From the NCBI GenBank assembly GCA_903851365.1, contig CAINOB010000010.1, forward strand, positions 1-64,000: a DNA stretch of 64,000 nt. The letters run 5' to 3'. Both the position numbers and the translations under genes were made by a program. Positions 48,471 to 57,768 of this stretch are shown here, piece by piece. The first letter of the stretch is position 1, and each line of letters opens with the position of its first letter. Origin of the DNA: an uncultured Bacteroidota bacterium. GTDB taxonomy: Bacteria; Bacteroidota; Bacteroidia; Bacteroidales; UBA12481. A model generated the notes under the pieces. That model worked only from the letters and a program-made list of their open reading frames with translations, had not been told where the DNA came from and did no database searches.

Positions 48471-49982
48471 TCAGGTAGGCAAGGCTTCCGATTTAAGTGG
48501 AAGCTCAAAATAAAAGGTACTGCCCTTATTTTCTTCACTTTCAACCCATATTCTCCCATGGTGCTTTTCGATGAATTCTTTGCAGAGCAACAGGCCCAGA
48601 CCGCTGCTGGATTCACCATCGGTACCTGCCCGACTAACATTAATATCGATCCGGAATAGTTTTTTGACAATTTCCTTATTCATCCCGATGCCAGTATCGG
48701 CAACTGAAATTACAACCGACTCATGATCTGTTTGTGTTGCTGCAATGGTTACCCTACCACCAGATTTTGTAAACTTAATAGCGTTGGAAACCAGGTTACG
48801 AAGAGTGGATTCTATCATGTCGATATCGGCATATACCTCCAGATCTTCCGGCACATCGTAAAAAATAGTGATATTCTTGTTGTTGGCTGAATCAGTCAGG
48901 ACCAAAAGGAATTCGACAATTCTGGTATTCAAAACCAACCTGACAGGTTCAAAAGCTGTTAGCCCTCTTTGCATTCTCGACCATTCCAGCAAATTTTCAA
49001 GCATTTCAAAAATGTTCAGTGCCGATTTGCTCATGATGGTGGCAAACTGCTGAATCTTGCTGAGGCTCATATCATGGATGTCCTCCACCATAATCCTGGT
49101 CAGGTTAAGAAATGCGCCAAACGGGCCCCTGAGGTCGTGCGCAATAATAGAGAAGAATTTATCTTTGGTCGCATTGAGTTCCAGCAGCTCTACAGCTTGC
49201 TTCGCCATCTGCTGCTCTGTTTTTTTTCTTCTGGTGATATCACGGATGTTTCCGCATATCTTTTCCGGGCGGCCATCCGAGTCAAACGCTATTTTCGAGG
49301 AAAGAGCACAAGGTACATTAGAGCCATCCCGGTTTTTCAAGGTCAACTCAAAATCTTCAATAAACCCCTTTTTTATGATCGCTGCCAGAAACATTTCCCT
49401 TTCTTCAGGGATGGTATAGAAATCCTCAAGGTTCTTGCCGATCAGATCATTTCGTGTGTATTGTCCCTTGGTGAGAACTTCCACTGACGGGCTTAATTCC
49501 AATATTTCGCCGGCGAGTGACGCTTCGTAATAGGTATCCTGAACATTTTCAAAAATATTACGATATTTTTCCGCACTCTCCCGTTGCGTCTGCTCAACTT
49601 TTTTCCATTCTGTAATATCCCTGGCAACAGCAAACATTGTATTCTCCTCTCCGACCGTTCTTCCCCTCCATTCCAGCCATTTATAAGAGCCATCCTTAGC
49701 GCGGTAACGATTAATAAAATTCAATGTTGTCTGCCCATGCCCCTGGATATCTGACTGAATATTAGTGGCAACGATATCATCAGGATGGAGGAAATCAGTA
49801 TAGGATTTCCCGATCATTTCATCGATGGAGTATCCAAGCGTGGATTCCCATGCAGGATTCAATTCCATGAAAATTCCATCGCCTGAAGTAATACAGAATA
49901 AATCGGGACTTAAACTAAAAAACAGGTCGGATGAACCGGTTTGCTTAAATATGTCGTTTGCCATTGCACGAATTTGCCGCAT
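48471..49982 (-). CDS. PAS-PAS sensor histidine kinase
   Basis: 503 residues from the ATG at 49982 (an ATG at 49964 is as good; TAACTTTG, an exact -7 match, lies immediately upstream of 49982 and would favour the inner start). PAS 1 about 20-135 (WESTLGYSIDEMIGKSYTDF), PAS 2 about 140-260, core KDKFFSIIAHDLRGPFGAF (His282), LLENLLEWSRMQRG, ATPase with LVSNAIKFTKSGGR and GLGLLLCKEFIEKHHGR. No receiver nearby. Confidence 0.93.
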   Translation of the reverse strand: MRQIRAMANDIFKQTGSSDLFFSLSPDLFCITSGDGIFMELNPAWESTLGYSIDEMIGKSYTDFLHPDDIVATNIQSDIQGHGQTTLNFINRYRAKDGSYKWLEWRGRTVGEENTMFAVARDITEWKKVEQTQRESAEKYRNIFENVQDTYYEASLAGEILELSPSVEVLTKGQYTRNDLIGKNLEDFYTIPEEREMFLAAIIKKGFIEDFELTLKNRDGSNVPCALSSKIAFDSDGRPEKICGNIRDITRRKKTEQQMAKQAVELLELNATKDKFFSIIAHDLRGPFGAFLNLTRIMVEDIHDMSLSKIQQFATIMSKSALNIFEMLENLLEWSRMQRGLTAFEPVRLVLNTRIVEFLLVLTDSANNKNITIFYDVPEDLEVYADIDMIESTLRNLVSNAIKFTKSGGRVTIAATQTDHESVVISVADTGIGMNKEIVKKLFRIDINVSRAGTDGESSSGLGLLLCKEFIEKHHGRIWVESEENKGSTFYFELPLKSEALPT

Positions 49983-50019
49983 CAAAGTTAAGTTTTCATC
50001 AGATGACTTAATGACGAAA

Positions 50020-50032
50020 TCAAATTATTTGA
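50020..50032. promoter_or_regulatory. Perfect 13-base palindrome between divergent kinase and glycosidase genes
   Basis: TCAAATTATTTGA reads identically on both strands apart from the central base. It contains the ATTTGA core shared with the elements near other kinase genes and lies in the 114-base divergent intergenic region. A dimeric regulator could bind it. Confidence 0.4.
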
Positions 50033-50096
50033 CTAACAAGAATTTAAAGTACATAAACGAAATATTTTGTATTTTATGATCGATTTTAACCGAACT

Positions 50097-52100
50097 ATGA
50101 AAACCTACCTTTTGCTTATCGCCCTCTTTCTGGCGTATCCCTTATCAGCGCAGAATAAAACGAAGCTTACACGGGCCGAGTCGTTCTGGGGATTACATTT
50201 CGACAGGCACCTCGGGTTGACCGACAGTCATATCGGCGCCACCCTCACGGAGGGAATGGTCGATTCGCTTTTGAATATGGCCCGTCCCGATTATATCCAG
50301 ATAGACTGCAAAGGACATCCGGGAGTGAGTTCTTATCCCACATCAGTTGGGCAGCAGGCTGCAAGCTATGATAAAGACCCGCTGGCCTTAATCAGAAAAG
50401 TAACGGATGCACATCATGTTGGATTGTATGTGCATTATTCTGGAGTTAAAGATCTTAACTATGTCAGATTGCATCCGGAGCAGGCGCGGGTGCAGCAAAA
50501 CGGAAAGCCTGATCCCGAAAACACAAGTTTGTGGGGCGATTATGCTAACAAGCTGCTCATCCCGCAGTTAAAGGAGATTGCACTGAAATACCATGTCGAC
50601 GGGGCCTGGGTGGATGGCGAGGCATGGGCGGTAGAGCCGGATTTCGGACCGCAGGCGCTTGCTGAATTTCAGAAGGAAACCGGAATCGTCATGACATCGG
50701 CTGAGCCGAAAAAAAGCTCGAATTACAAGCAGTTCCTCGAGTTTAACCGGAAAAAGTTCATCTCTTACCTGAAATATTATACCAATCAAGTTCATAAGGA
50801 AGCACCAAAATTTCAGATTTGCTCCAACTGGGCGTTCAGTGGCATGATGCCGGATCCTGTACCCGGGGATATCGGGCTTGACTTCTTTTCCGGCGATTAT
50901 GATCCGGGCAATTCCGTGAATATCGCCAACTGGCATGCAAGGGCGCTGGCTGGTCAGGGGATTTCTTTTGATTTGATGGCCTGGAGTTTTGTGCATGATT
51001 TCGCAAATGGGGTATCGATCCCTAAAACCTCGCTGCAGCTTTGTCAGGAAGCCGCCCCGGTTATCAGTGTGGGTGGCGGCATTCAGGCATATTTCAGGCA
51101 AAATGCTGATATTTCCTTTCAGCCAGCTGCTTTCCGGATCATGAAAGAGTTGGCTGATTTTGTTATCCCCCGCCGGGAATTCTGCAAAGGAATTTCCATC
51201 ATTCCTCAGGTGGCTCTGCTTTATTCTACAGCGGCCTGGAAAGAGAACGTCGATGTGATTTATAAATCCACCGGTGTAGGCAGAATACAGGGAATACTCA
51301 ATAGTTTGCTCGATGGGCAAAGTTCAGTGGAAGTGCTCATGACCAGCCAGTTTGAGAAGCGTTTGAACCAGTACCCGGTTGTGGTTATCCCTGAGTGGAA
51401 AACAATTGAACCGGAATTAACCGGAATGTTGAAAAAATATGTGGCCGAGGGCGGCAACCTCCTGATCATAGGTGCTTCGGCAACTGCGGGATTTGATGAA
51501 CTTTTGGGAGTCAGGCAAAAGGAGCTGCCAAAAAAAATGGTCAGGAATATTTGCGTCGGCGATCGTTTTGCAGCAGTATCTGAAGAAGTTCGGGAAGTGG
51601 AATGTTTACCCGGGACAACTGGGCTGTTCAAATTGTACACATCGGCCGACCTGAGATTTCCTGCTGAACTGGCAGCAACCGTCAGGTCGTTTGGTAAGGG
51701 GAAGGTGGCAGGTATTTATATTGATTTCGGATCATCCTACCTGATCAACACTTCACCGGTTATCAGGGATTTTACGGCAGGAATCATGAAACAGCTCCTA
51801 CCCCACCCAATTGTTGAAATTGAGGGTTCTCATAAAGTAAATGTAGTGCCAACCACAAAAAACGGCAACCTGCTGATCCAGCTGATCAATACTTCCGGTG
51901 ATCACGCCAATCCCAATGTTAAGGGGATCGATGAAATTCCCGCATTAAATAATTTAGCCCTTTCGGTACTCACGCCCACAAGGCCAAAAAGTGTATTGCT
52001 CCAACCCGAAGGGTTACCTTTAAAATATACTTATCTGAATGGCCGGACTGCTTTGGTTGTTCCGAAATTACCAATTCATTCAATTATCGAAATTAAATAG
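50097..52100 (+). CDS. Secreted putative glycoside hydrolase (GHL6 / GH29-like barrel)
   Basis: 667 residues from the ATG giving MKTYLLLIALFLAYPLSAQ, a signal peptide. A (beta/alpha)8-barrel-like region (about 35-370) has a putative catalytic strand VDGAWVDGEAWAVEP and the start WGLHFDRHLG, similar to hypothetical glycosyl hydrolase 6 and alpha-L-fucosidase-like barrels. A middle domain (about 385-560) resembles the beta-galactosidase trimerisation domain (YPVVVIPEWKTIEPELTGML, GGNLLIIGASA). The substrate is not certain. It precedes the beta-helix protein by 6 bases, forming an operon. Confidence 0.75.
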   Translation: MKTYLLLIALFLAYPLSAQNKTKLTRAESFWGLHFDRHLGLTDSHIGATLTEGMVDSLLNMARPDYIQIDCKGHPGVSSYPTSVGQQAASYDKDPLALIRKVTDAHHVGLYVHYSGVKDLNYVRLHPEQARVQQNGKPDPENTSLWGDYANKLLIPQLKEIALKYHVDGAWVDGEAWAVEPDFGPQALAEFQKETGIVMTSAEPKKSSNYKQFLEFNRKKFISYLKYYTNQVHKEAPKFQICSNWAFSGMMPDPVPGDIGLDFFSGDYDPGNSVNIANWHARALAGQGISFDLMAWSFVHDFANGVSIPKTSLQLCQEAAPVISVGGGIQAYFRQNADISFQPAAFRIMKELADFVIPRREFCKGISIIPQVALLYSTAAWKENVDVIYKSTGVGRIQGILNSLLDGQSSVEVLMTSQFEKRLNQYPVVVIPEWKTIEPELTGMLKKYVAEGGNLLIIGASATAGFDELLGVRQKELPKKMVRNICVGDRFAAVSEEVREVECLPGTTGLFKLYTSADLRFPAELAATVRSFGKGKVAGIYIDFGSSYLINTSPVIRDFTAGIMKQLLPHPIVEIEGSHKVNVVPTTKNGNLLIQLINTSGDHANPNVKGIDEIPALNNLALSVLTPTRPKSVLLQPEGLPLKYTYLNGRTALVVPKLPIHSIIEIK

Positions 52101-52106
52101 CTGCTT

Positions 52107-54266
52107 ATGAGAATTCAATTCCTGAAGCCTATCTGGCTGATCGGGGTGGTTATTTTTAGCTTTTTCGAGGGATTTACTTTACAGGCCGCCCCATTGAATA
52201 TAGGCTTGAAACTGTACGTTTCCACTACTGGTAACGATAATTGGTCGGGAAAACTCAAACAACCGAATAAGGCAAACAGCGACGGCCCATTTGCGACCCT
52301 GGAAGGTGCACGGGATGCGATCCGTAAATTGAAAACAGGAAACAACTTGCCGAAAGGTAATATCCTCGTGGAGATTCAGGGTGGTACCTATGAATTGCAG
52401 AAAACATTTGCGTTGGAAGCGATCGACGGAGGAGCAGATACCCTGTCAAGGATAATCTATACCGGGCAAAAGGGTGCGGAAGTAAGTTTATCAGCCGGAA
52501 AAAATCTGAATAACTGGCGCTTGGTAACAGATAAGGAGGTTCTGGAAAAACTCAGCCCGGCAGTTCGGAATAAAGTTTACCAGACCGATCTAAAGTCGGC
52601 AGGAATCAAAGATTACGGATCACCCGGTGGTGGCGGAATGGAATTGTTTTTCAATGATAAGCCCATGTGGATATCGCGTTATCCGAATATCGGATTCGTT
52701 AAAATAACAGGTCTGCTGAACGAGGAGCCCGTTGATATCAGGGGAACCAAAGGGGATCAGGTGGGTAAGTTCAATTATGGCGATGAGCACCTATCGCTCT
52801 GGAAAGATGAAAAAGATGCCTGGGTGGATGGATATTGGTTCTGGGATTGGAGTGAGCAGCGGCAAAAGATAGCGAAGCTCGATACTGTAAGAAAAATCAT
52901 CGAGGTGGTTCCGCCCTGGCACCATTATGGATATCGACTTGGACAGTGGTTTTATGGATTTAATCTGCTCATGGAAATCGATCAACCGGGGGAATATTAT
53001 ATCGACCGCGAAAAGGGGCTGCTTTATTTTTATCCACCTTCCGATATTCAGAAAGGGCGGACCTATGTTTCGATGAACAAGAATATTATCAGCATGGACA
53101 AGGCAGCCTTTCTGACGGTGGAAGGGATGATCCTGGAGGGTTGCCGCGAGGTTGCAGTAATCATGCAGGATTGCAAAACCAGCCTGGTAGCGGACTGTAC
53201 AATACGAAACTCGGGTGAGTGCGGAGTGACAATCGATGGTGGGACAGGCAATGGTGTAGAGGGTTGCGAGATTTATAATCTAGGGGCAGGTGGAGTCAGA
53301 ATTACAGCCGGGGACCGAAAAACCCTCGTTCCCGGAAATTGTTTTGCCGATAATAATTATATCCACCACACCTCCAGGATCAAGCGGATCTATAATCCCT
53401 GCATATCACTTTATGGCGCAGGCAACAAGGCAACGCATAACGTAATGGCCCATGTTCCGCACATGGCTATTTATTTTGATGGCAATGACCATCTGATGGA
53501 ATACAATGAAATCAATGATGTTTGCTATGAATCGAATGATGCGGGCGCAATTTATGCGGGCCGGAACTGGACCATGCGCGGTAACGTTATCCGGTATAAT
53601 TATCTGCATGATATTTCAGGGTTTGAGGGAAAGGGATGTGTAGGAATTTATCTTGATGATGCCTTTTCATCTGCAGATATTATTGGGAATATTTTTAACA
53701 GGGTTACCCGGGCGATGATGATTGGCGGGGGAAGGGACAATAATGTCATCAATAATATTTTCATTGATTGCGTTCCTTCGCTGCATGTGGATGCGCGGGG
53801 AATGGGATGGATGCAGGACATGACGGATGCCTGGATAGCCGAGACGAATGATAAGGGCACCATTCTGGGCACGGCATACAATCAGCCACCTTACAGCACC
53901 AAGTATCCGAAACTGCCTCACATGATGAATGACGAGCCCAAGGCGCCAAAAGGAAATATTATTTCCAATAATATATGCATGGGTGGCAATTGGGATAAAC
54001 CCTCAGGTTTCTGGGGTATGTCGATCGAGAAAATTGCCCGTCCATTTCTTAAGATGGAAAATAATATTGTCGCTCCAGGTTCCGGCGTGGAGGACAGTTT
54101 ATCAAAAAGTTTCACAATTACCGATCCCATGTTTGCCAACAGTAAGAACCCCGAACGCTCGCATTTTCAGGTAAAACAGAAATCTCCGGCCCTAAAAAAC
54201 GGTTTTAAACAGATTCCCTTTGATAAAATCGGACTTTACAACAATAACAGCCGGACCAAAAACTGA
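52107..54266 (+). CDS. Secreted right-handed beta-helix protein (GH141-like)
   Basis: 719 residues. Signal peptide/TM start (to about 27). The mature start LYVSTTGNDNWSG with GPFATLEGARDAIRKL is typical of parallel beta-helix carbohydrate-active proteins. Repeating rungs at about 340-560 (VIMQDCKTSLVADCTIRNSG, GVEGCEIYNLGAGGVRI, DNNVINNIFIDC). The order and the insert of about 170-330 resemble GH141 family enzymes such as the pectin-degrading alpha-L-fucosidase of Bacteroides, but GH120 and polysaccharide lyases share the fold. Co-transcribed with the barrel protein upstream. Its stop abuts the convergent kinase gene. Confidence 0.75.
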   Translation: MRIQFLKPIWLIGVVIFSFFEGFTLQAAPLNIGLKLYVSTTGNDNWSGKLKQPNKANSDGPFATLEGARDAIRKLKTGNNLPKGNILVEIQGGTYELQKTFALEAIDGGADTLSRIIYTGQKGAEVSLSAGKNLNNWRLVTDKEVLEKLSPAVRNKVYQTDLKSAGIKDYGSPGGGGMELFFNDKPMWISRYPNIGFVKITGLLNEEPVDIRGTKGDQVGKFNYGDEHLSLWKDEKDAWVDGYWFWDWSEQRQKIAKLDTVRKIIEVVPPWHHYGYRLGQWFYGFNLLMEIDQPGEYYIDREKGLLYFYPPSDIQKGRTYVSMNKNIISMDKAAFLTVEGMILEGCREVAVIMQDCKTSLVADCTIRNSGECGVTIDGGTGNGVEGCEIYNLGAGGVRITAGDRKTLVPGNCFADNNYIHHTSRIKRIYNPCISLYGAGNKATHNVMAHVPHMAIYFDGNDHLMEYNEINDVCYESNDAGAIYAGRNWTMRGNVIRYNYLHDISGFEGKGCVGIYLDDAFSSADIIGNIFNRVTRAMMIGGGRDNNVINNIFIDCVPSLHVDARGMGWMQDMTDAWIAETNDKGTILGTAYNQPPYSTKYPKLPHMMNDEPKAPKGNIISNNICMGGNWDKPSGFWGMSIEKIARPFLKMENNIVAPGSGVEDSLSKSFTITDPMFANSKNPERSHFQVKQKSPALKNGFKQIPFDKIGLYNNNSRTKN

Positions 54267-56447
54267 TTATTTCCGAACGGGCAACGGTAAGCTGAAAGTA
54301 AAGGTGCTTCCTATATTTTCCTGACTCTCTATCCATAATTTTCCACCATGCTTTTCGATGAAATCCCTGGAGATAATCAATCCCAGGCCTGTACTTGGTT
54401 CACCCTCAGTACCTTTGCGGGTTAACTGTTCTTCCATAAGGAAGAGCTTATCGACCATTTCCCGACTCATTCCGATGCCGTTATCACTAATTGAAAAATG
54501 TACGGTATTGTCGGACATAGCAATTGCTTTGATGTTTACCTCACCTCCTTTGGGAGTAAACTTTATTGCATTGAAAGCAAAATTACGGATCAGGCTCTCG
54601 AACATTTGCTCATCTGCATAAACCTTCAGGTCATCCGAAACCTCAAGGCCGACTTCAATCATTTTTTTAGCTGCTGTTTCGCGAAGGAGTTCCATGATTC
54701 GGGGAAAAGCATCTGCCGCCAAGAATGAGTAGGGTTTATAAGTAATAACGCCCCTTTGTATTTGTGACCATTCCAGCAAATTTTCAAGCAGATCGTAAAG
54801 CCGGCTGGCCGATTTCCTCATGCCCACAGCTATCTTCTTCACCTTTTCTTCAGGCAGGGACATCAATTCATCTGCAGTCATTGGTGACATTCCCAGCAGC
54901 GTTTGGAACGGGCTGCGGAGGTCATGGGCAATAATAGAGAAATACTTATCCTTTTCGGCATTCAACTTTTTAAGCTCCTGGTTTTTGAGCTGGATTTCCG
55001 ACTCCATCTTCTTCCTTTCGGTTATATCAAGCGTATATCCGGCTAAAAGTTTCTTACTTCCGCTATAAATCGGAAATTTCAAAGTTGAAAATTCCCGACC
55101 ATTCAGATTTTCGCCAAATTCAATCACCTTGTCTTCTGAAAGTACCGTCCAGTCATCGGCGGTCATTGTCGCAGCCAGATCAGGAGGAAACAATTCAAAC
55201 ATGTTTTTACCAATCATTTCAGAACCGGGAATTCCTATCATATCCCGATAGTTTTCGCTGGCCTTTAGCACAATGCTTTTGGTAGGGGTTACCTCTTTAA
55301 CAAAAGCAAAGAATGGGGCGTTATTCATAAAGGCGGAAAGAATCTGGTGACTGTCGTGAAGAAGTTCCTCGTCAGCCTTACGCATAAGAGCTTCGCCGAT
55401 ATGAGAGGCAATTTCTTCGAGATGCTCAATTATTCCGATGGTAAAACATCCCTTTTGACGGTGGTTAAATTGTATCAGGCCAACATTCCTGTTTCTGCTC
55501 CTGATAGGAATGAGGGCCACCGAAGCAAAGCCATGATGGATGCACTGATTGCGAGGGTTTAGCCGGGGATCCTCGTTTGGCGGCAAATCGAGAAATGGCA
55601 GCGAATCGTTGGTCCATATGCTACCACCAGGTGTTAAGAATGGGTTATCCTTATCTGTTTTACCATTAATGACCATTCCACAAGTACAATTCAGACTGAC
55701 TTTCCCATCCGGGTCGCGGCATATTCCACCCTCCCTGGAGCGTCCTAAAATTGAGTTTTCAGTCAGTAAGAATTCCTGTGAAAAGCCATCCTGTGCGTAG
55801 TACGGGTAGTCATCCCCATCTTTCAATCGGATGCCGCATGCGTTGACTCCGGTTTGCGACTTTAAAATATCCAAAATTCTGATGATCGCTTCTTTCAGAC
55901 TTCCAGGCTCATTGAGTATTTCCAGGACTTTCCGGCTTATTTCCCGATAAATCTCAGTTTGTTTTCGTTCACTGATATCAATCGCGATAACTCTGCATTG
56001 CTGCGAATTTTCAGCAACAATGCCAGAAAGGAGAAAATGCGGATGCTGGTTTTCTGGCCTATTCAGAGCAAGTTCGTATGTCTCTTTGCCATTACTGCTG
56101 AAAACTTTTTCAAGAAAGAGATCGTAGCCAGGTAATGATTCCGTGGTGACAAAATAGCCAAATAGCCTGCCGATTAAAAGTGAGCGCTCCTTTCCAAGCA
56201 AATTCGCTCCACTGAAGTTTATCTCCTGGATTTCGCCCTTTCTGGAAAGGGTGAAATAGGCCGTTGGGGCAAAATCGTATAATTCAGTGTATTTATTTGC
56301 TTCAATTTCTGCTTGTTCACGCGCAAGCATCAGCTCCTCGTTCTGCATATGCAATTCAATCTGATGGACTTCCAGCTCTTGAAGAAGTTTAAGGAAATCC
56401 GCTTCCGAACGGGCTTCAGCAGGATTAGAGGGGTGCTTTTTTAACAT
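54267..56447 (-). CDS. PAS-GAF-PAS sensor histidine kinase with cysteine-rich GAF
   Basis: 726 residues, soluble; largest of the kinase set. N-terminal helix (LQELEVHQIELHMQNEEL), PAS about 50-165, GAF about 170-360 with a cysteine pattern (GGICRDPDG, LNCTCGMVI, NQCIHHGFASVALIPI) shared with a widespread cysteine-rich GAF type, second PAS about 375-480, core KDKYFSIIAHDLRSPF (His508), LLENLLEWSQIQRG, ATPase with FAFNAIKFTPKGGE and GLGLIISRDFIEKHGGK. Own promoter upstream (56467-56498). No receiver nearby. Confidence 0.94.
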   Translation of the reverse strand: MLKKHPSNPAEARSEADFLKLLQELEVHQIELHMQNEELMLAREQAEIEANKYTELYDFAPTAYFTLSRKGEIQEINFSGANLLGKERSLLIGRLFGYFVTTESLPGYDLFLEKVFSSNGKETYELALNRPENQHPHFLLSGIVAENSQQCRVIAIDISERKQTEIYREISRKVLEILNEPGSLKEAIIRILDILKSQTGVNACGIRLKDGDDYPYYAQDGFSQEFLLTENSILGRSREGGICRDPDGKVSLNCTCGMVINGKTDKDNPFLTPGGSIWTNDSLPFLDLPPNEDPRLNPRNQCIHHGFASVALIPIRSRNRNVGLIQFNHRQKGCFTIGIIEHLEEIASHIGEALMRKADEELLHDSHQILSAFMNNAPFFAFVKEVTPTKSIVLKASENYRDMIGIPGSEMIGKNMFELFPPDLAATMTADDWTVLSEDKVIEFGENLNGREFSTLKFPIYSGSKKLLAGYTLDITERKKMESEIQLKNQELKKLNAEKDKYFSIIAHDLRSPFQTLLGMSPMTADELMSLPEEKVKKIAVGMRKSASRLYDLLENLLEWSQIQRGVITYKPYSFLAADAFPRIMELLRETAAKKMIEVGLEVSDDLKVYADEQMFESLIRNFAFNAIKFTPKGGEVNIKAIAMSDNTVHFSISDNGIGMSREMVDKLFLMEEQLTRKGTEGEPSTGLGLIISRDFIEKHGGKLWIESQENIGSTFTFSLPLPVRK

Positions 56448-56466
56448 TACAAACGTAAACGTATGT

Positions 56467-56498
56467 AAAAGATAAGGTTATATTCGGTTCCTGCAAAA
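56467..56498 (-). promoter_or_regulatory. Promoter of the PAS-GAF kinase gene
   Basis: On the minus strand TTTTG (56498-56494), a 19-base spacer, then TATCTTTT (56474-56467), one base off the -7 consensus; the ATG is 19 bases further. Spacing and both boxes fit the Bacteroidota primary promoter. The GTCAAATAG element directly abuts the -33 box. Confidence 0.6.
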
Positions 56499-56507
56499 CT
56501 ATTTGAC
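56499..56507 (-). promoter_or_regulatory. GTCAAATAG element next to a kinase promoter
   Basis: Third exact copy of the element (also 27613 and 48451). It touches the upstream edge of the -33 box, the position expected of an activator or overlapping repressor site. Confidence 0.35.
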
Positions 56508-56532
56508 GAAACTCACCACAGCAGTATGGCGG

Positions 56533-57768
56533 CTAATTTCCGATTTTCGCCCGGTATTCCTTCATTTGCCTGGTGGGTTCAATAATGGAATAGCCTTTCC
56601 AGATTGAATCAGAATATGAGGTTATGTTTTCAGGCTTTGCCCCTTTTTCCAAAATTTTTTTGAACTTCTCATCATCGCTCTTTTCGCGAAATACAACCAG
56701 GGTTTCCTGGGTGTCTTCCTGCCTACCCTGAATATTCATCTGCAAGGCTGCTTCATTGATTTTTTTATTCAGGATAGGTCGCTTTTCTTTTCTGATTACT
56801 TCAAATGGCCGGTCGAGTCCATATTTGATGGAAGTACTTTTCATGGAGTATTTTAGAAAGTAACCCGCTTTATCCTTTTCATAGAGAATCAATCCATCAT
56901 CTTTTTCCTGATTATAGCTTATACCCAGGAGGTCAATTCCATTGTCTATTTTACTCTGTTTCAGTGAATATTCAATCCTTAGAATAGCAAAGCTTTCAGC
57001 TGAAATATAGATCATCCCCTGAAAATCGCCCCTGGATTTTCCCGTGAAATGAATGGCATAAGCATCCTCATCGCCGACAGCCATGATGCCTTTCTTCTCG
57101 TATTTATAATGATTGGGGTTTTTAATAAAATCCCAGTCCCAGGCAAGATCTCCATTTAAAAAATAGAGTGTAAAAAGGTTTTTGAGTGCTGCACTATCGG
57201 ATTCGGCTATAGATATTTTAACATGGCTTTCCTTAAATCACAGCAAACCTGTTTTGTATTTCCAAAAAGTATTATCTCCCTTTTTATGAACGAAAAGGTT
57301 GGTAATGATGTTTTTAACGTTATCCAGCCCTCCGCCATTATTTTCCTTTAGCATAACATTTTTAATCCCTTCCACTTTATTTTTTGTTTTTCCGGAATCA
57401 GCAGGAATCGTATAGAGGGTATACAGGTAATCAGAATAGGATCTGGAGTATCGGGGAACACTATCGACCATTTGCCGTATCAGATTTTTATCGAAGTCCG
57501 GGATATCGCTCTTTTTAAGTGAAAGATCGAAAGCATTGATGTAGGATGCTTTATTACTGCGGTTGAACACTTCTCTTTTCTGTGCTACCACCGGATAATT
57601 TTCGGAACGGTTTTCAATGGCTTTTCTGATCAGATCCTCAGCAGTCATTGGGTTGGCAACGATGTCAATCGCCTTCAGGCTAACCCGCTTTTCTCTGATT
57701 TCCAATGTTGCACCATCCTTTAGTTCCTTGCTTTTTATCCTGATGGTTTCATAGCCCAGATCCGCGCC
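56533..57768 (-). pseudogene. Degraded carboxypeptidase-regulatory-like outer-membrane-associated protein
   Basis: One reading frame runs from just after the stop of the small gene at 57769 to 56533, but it has no start codon region or signal peptide. It opens in the middle of a CarboxypepD-regulatory-like domain (ADLGYETIRIKSKEL) and contains an in-frame TGA at 57238-57240 between KYKTGLL and FKESHVKIS. Both sides of the TGA continue the same protein (NGDLAWDWDFIKNPNHYKYE, then GDEDAYAIHFTGKSRGDFQG). It thus has a 5' deletion plus a nonsense mutation. Intact relatives in Bacteroidota are secreted proteins of about 380-450 residues with no known function. Confidence 0.8.

Noticed and set aside
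50568-51320. 250-codon open frame antisense to the glycosidase gene
   Set aside because: Fully inside a well-supported gene, with no signal, motif or start context of its own.
57238-57240. In-frame TGA as a possible selenocysteine or recoded codon
   Set aside because: No hairpin follows the TGA, the site is not cysteine-like in context, the gene is also missing its 5' end, and TGA serves as a stop in many genes here.
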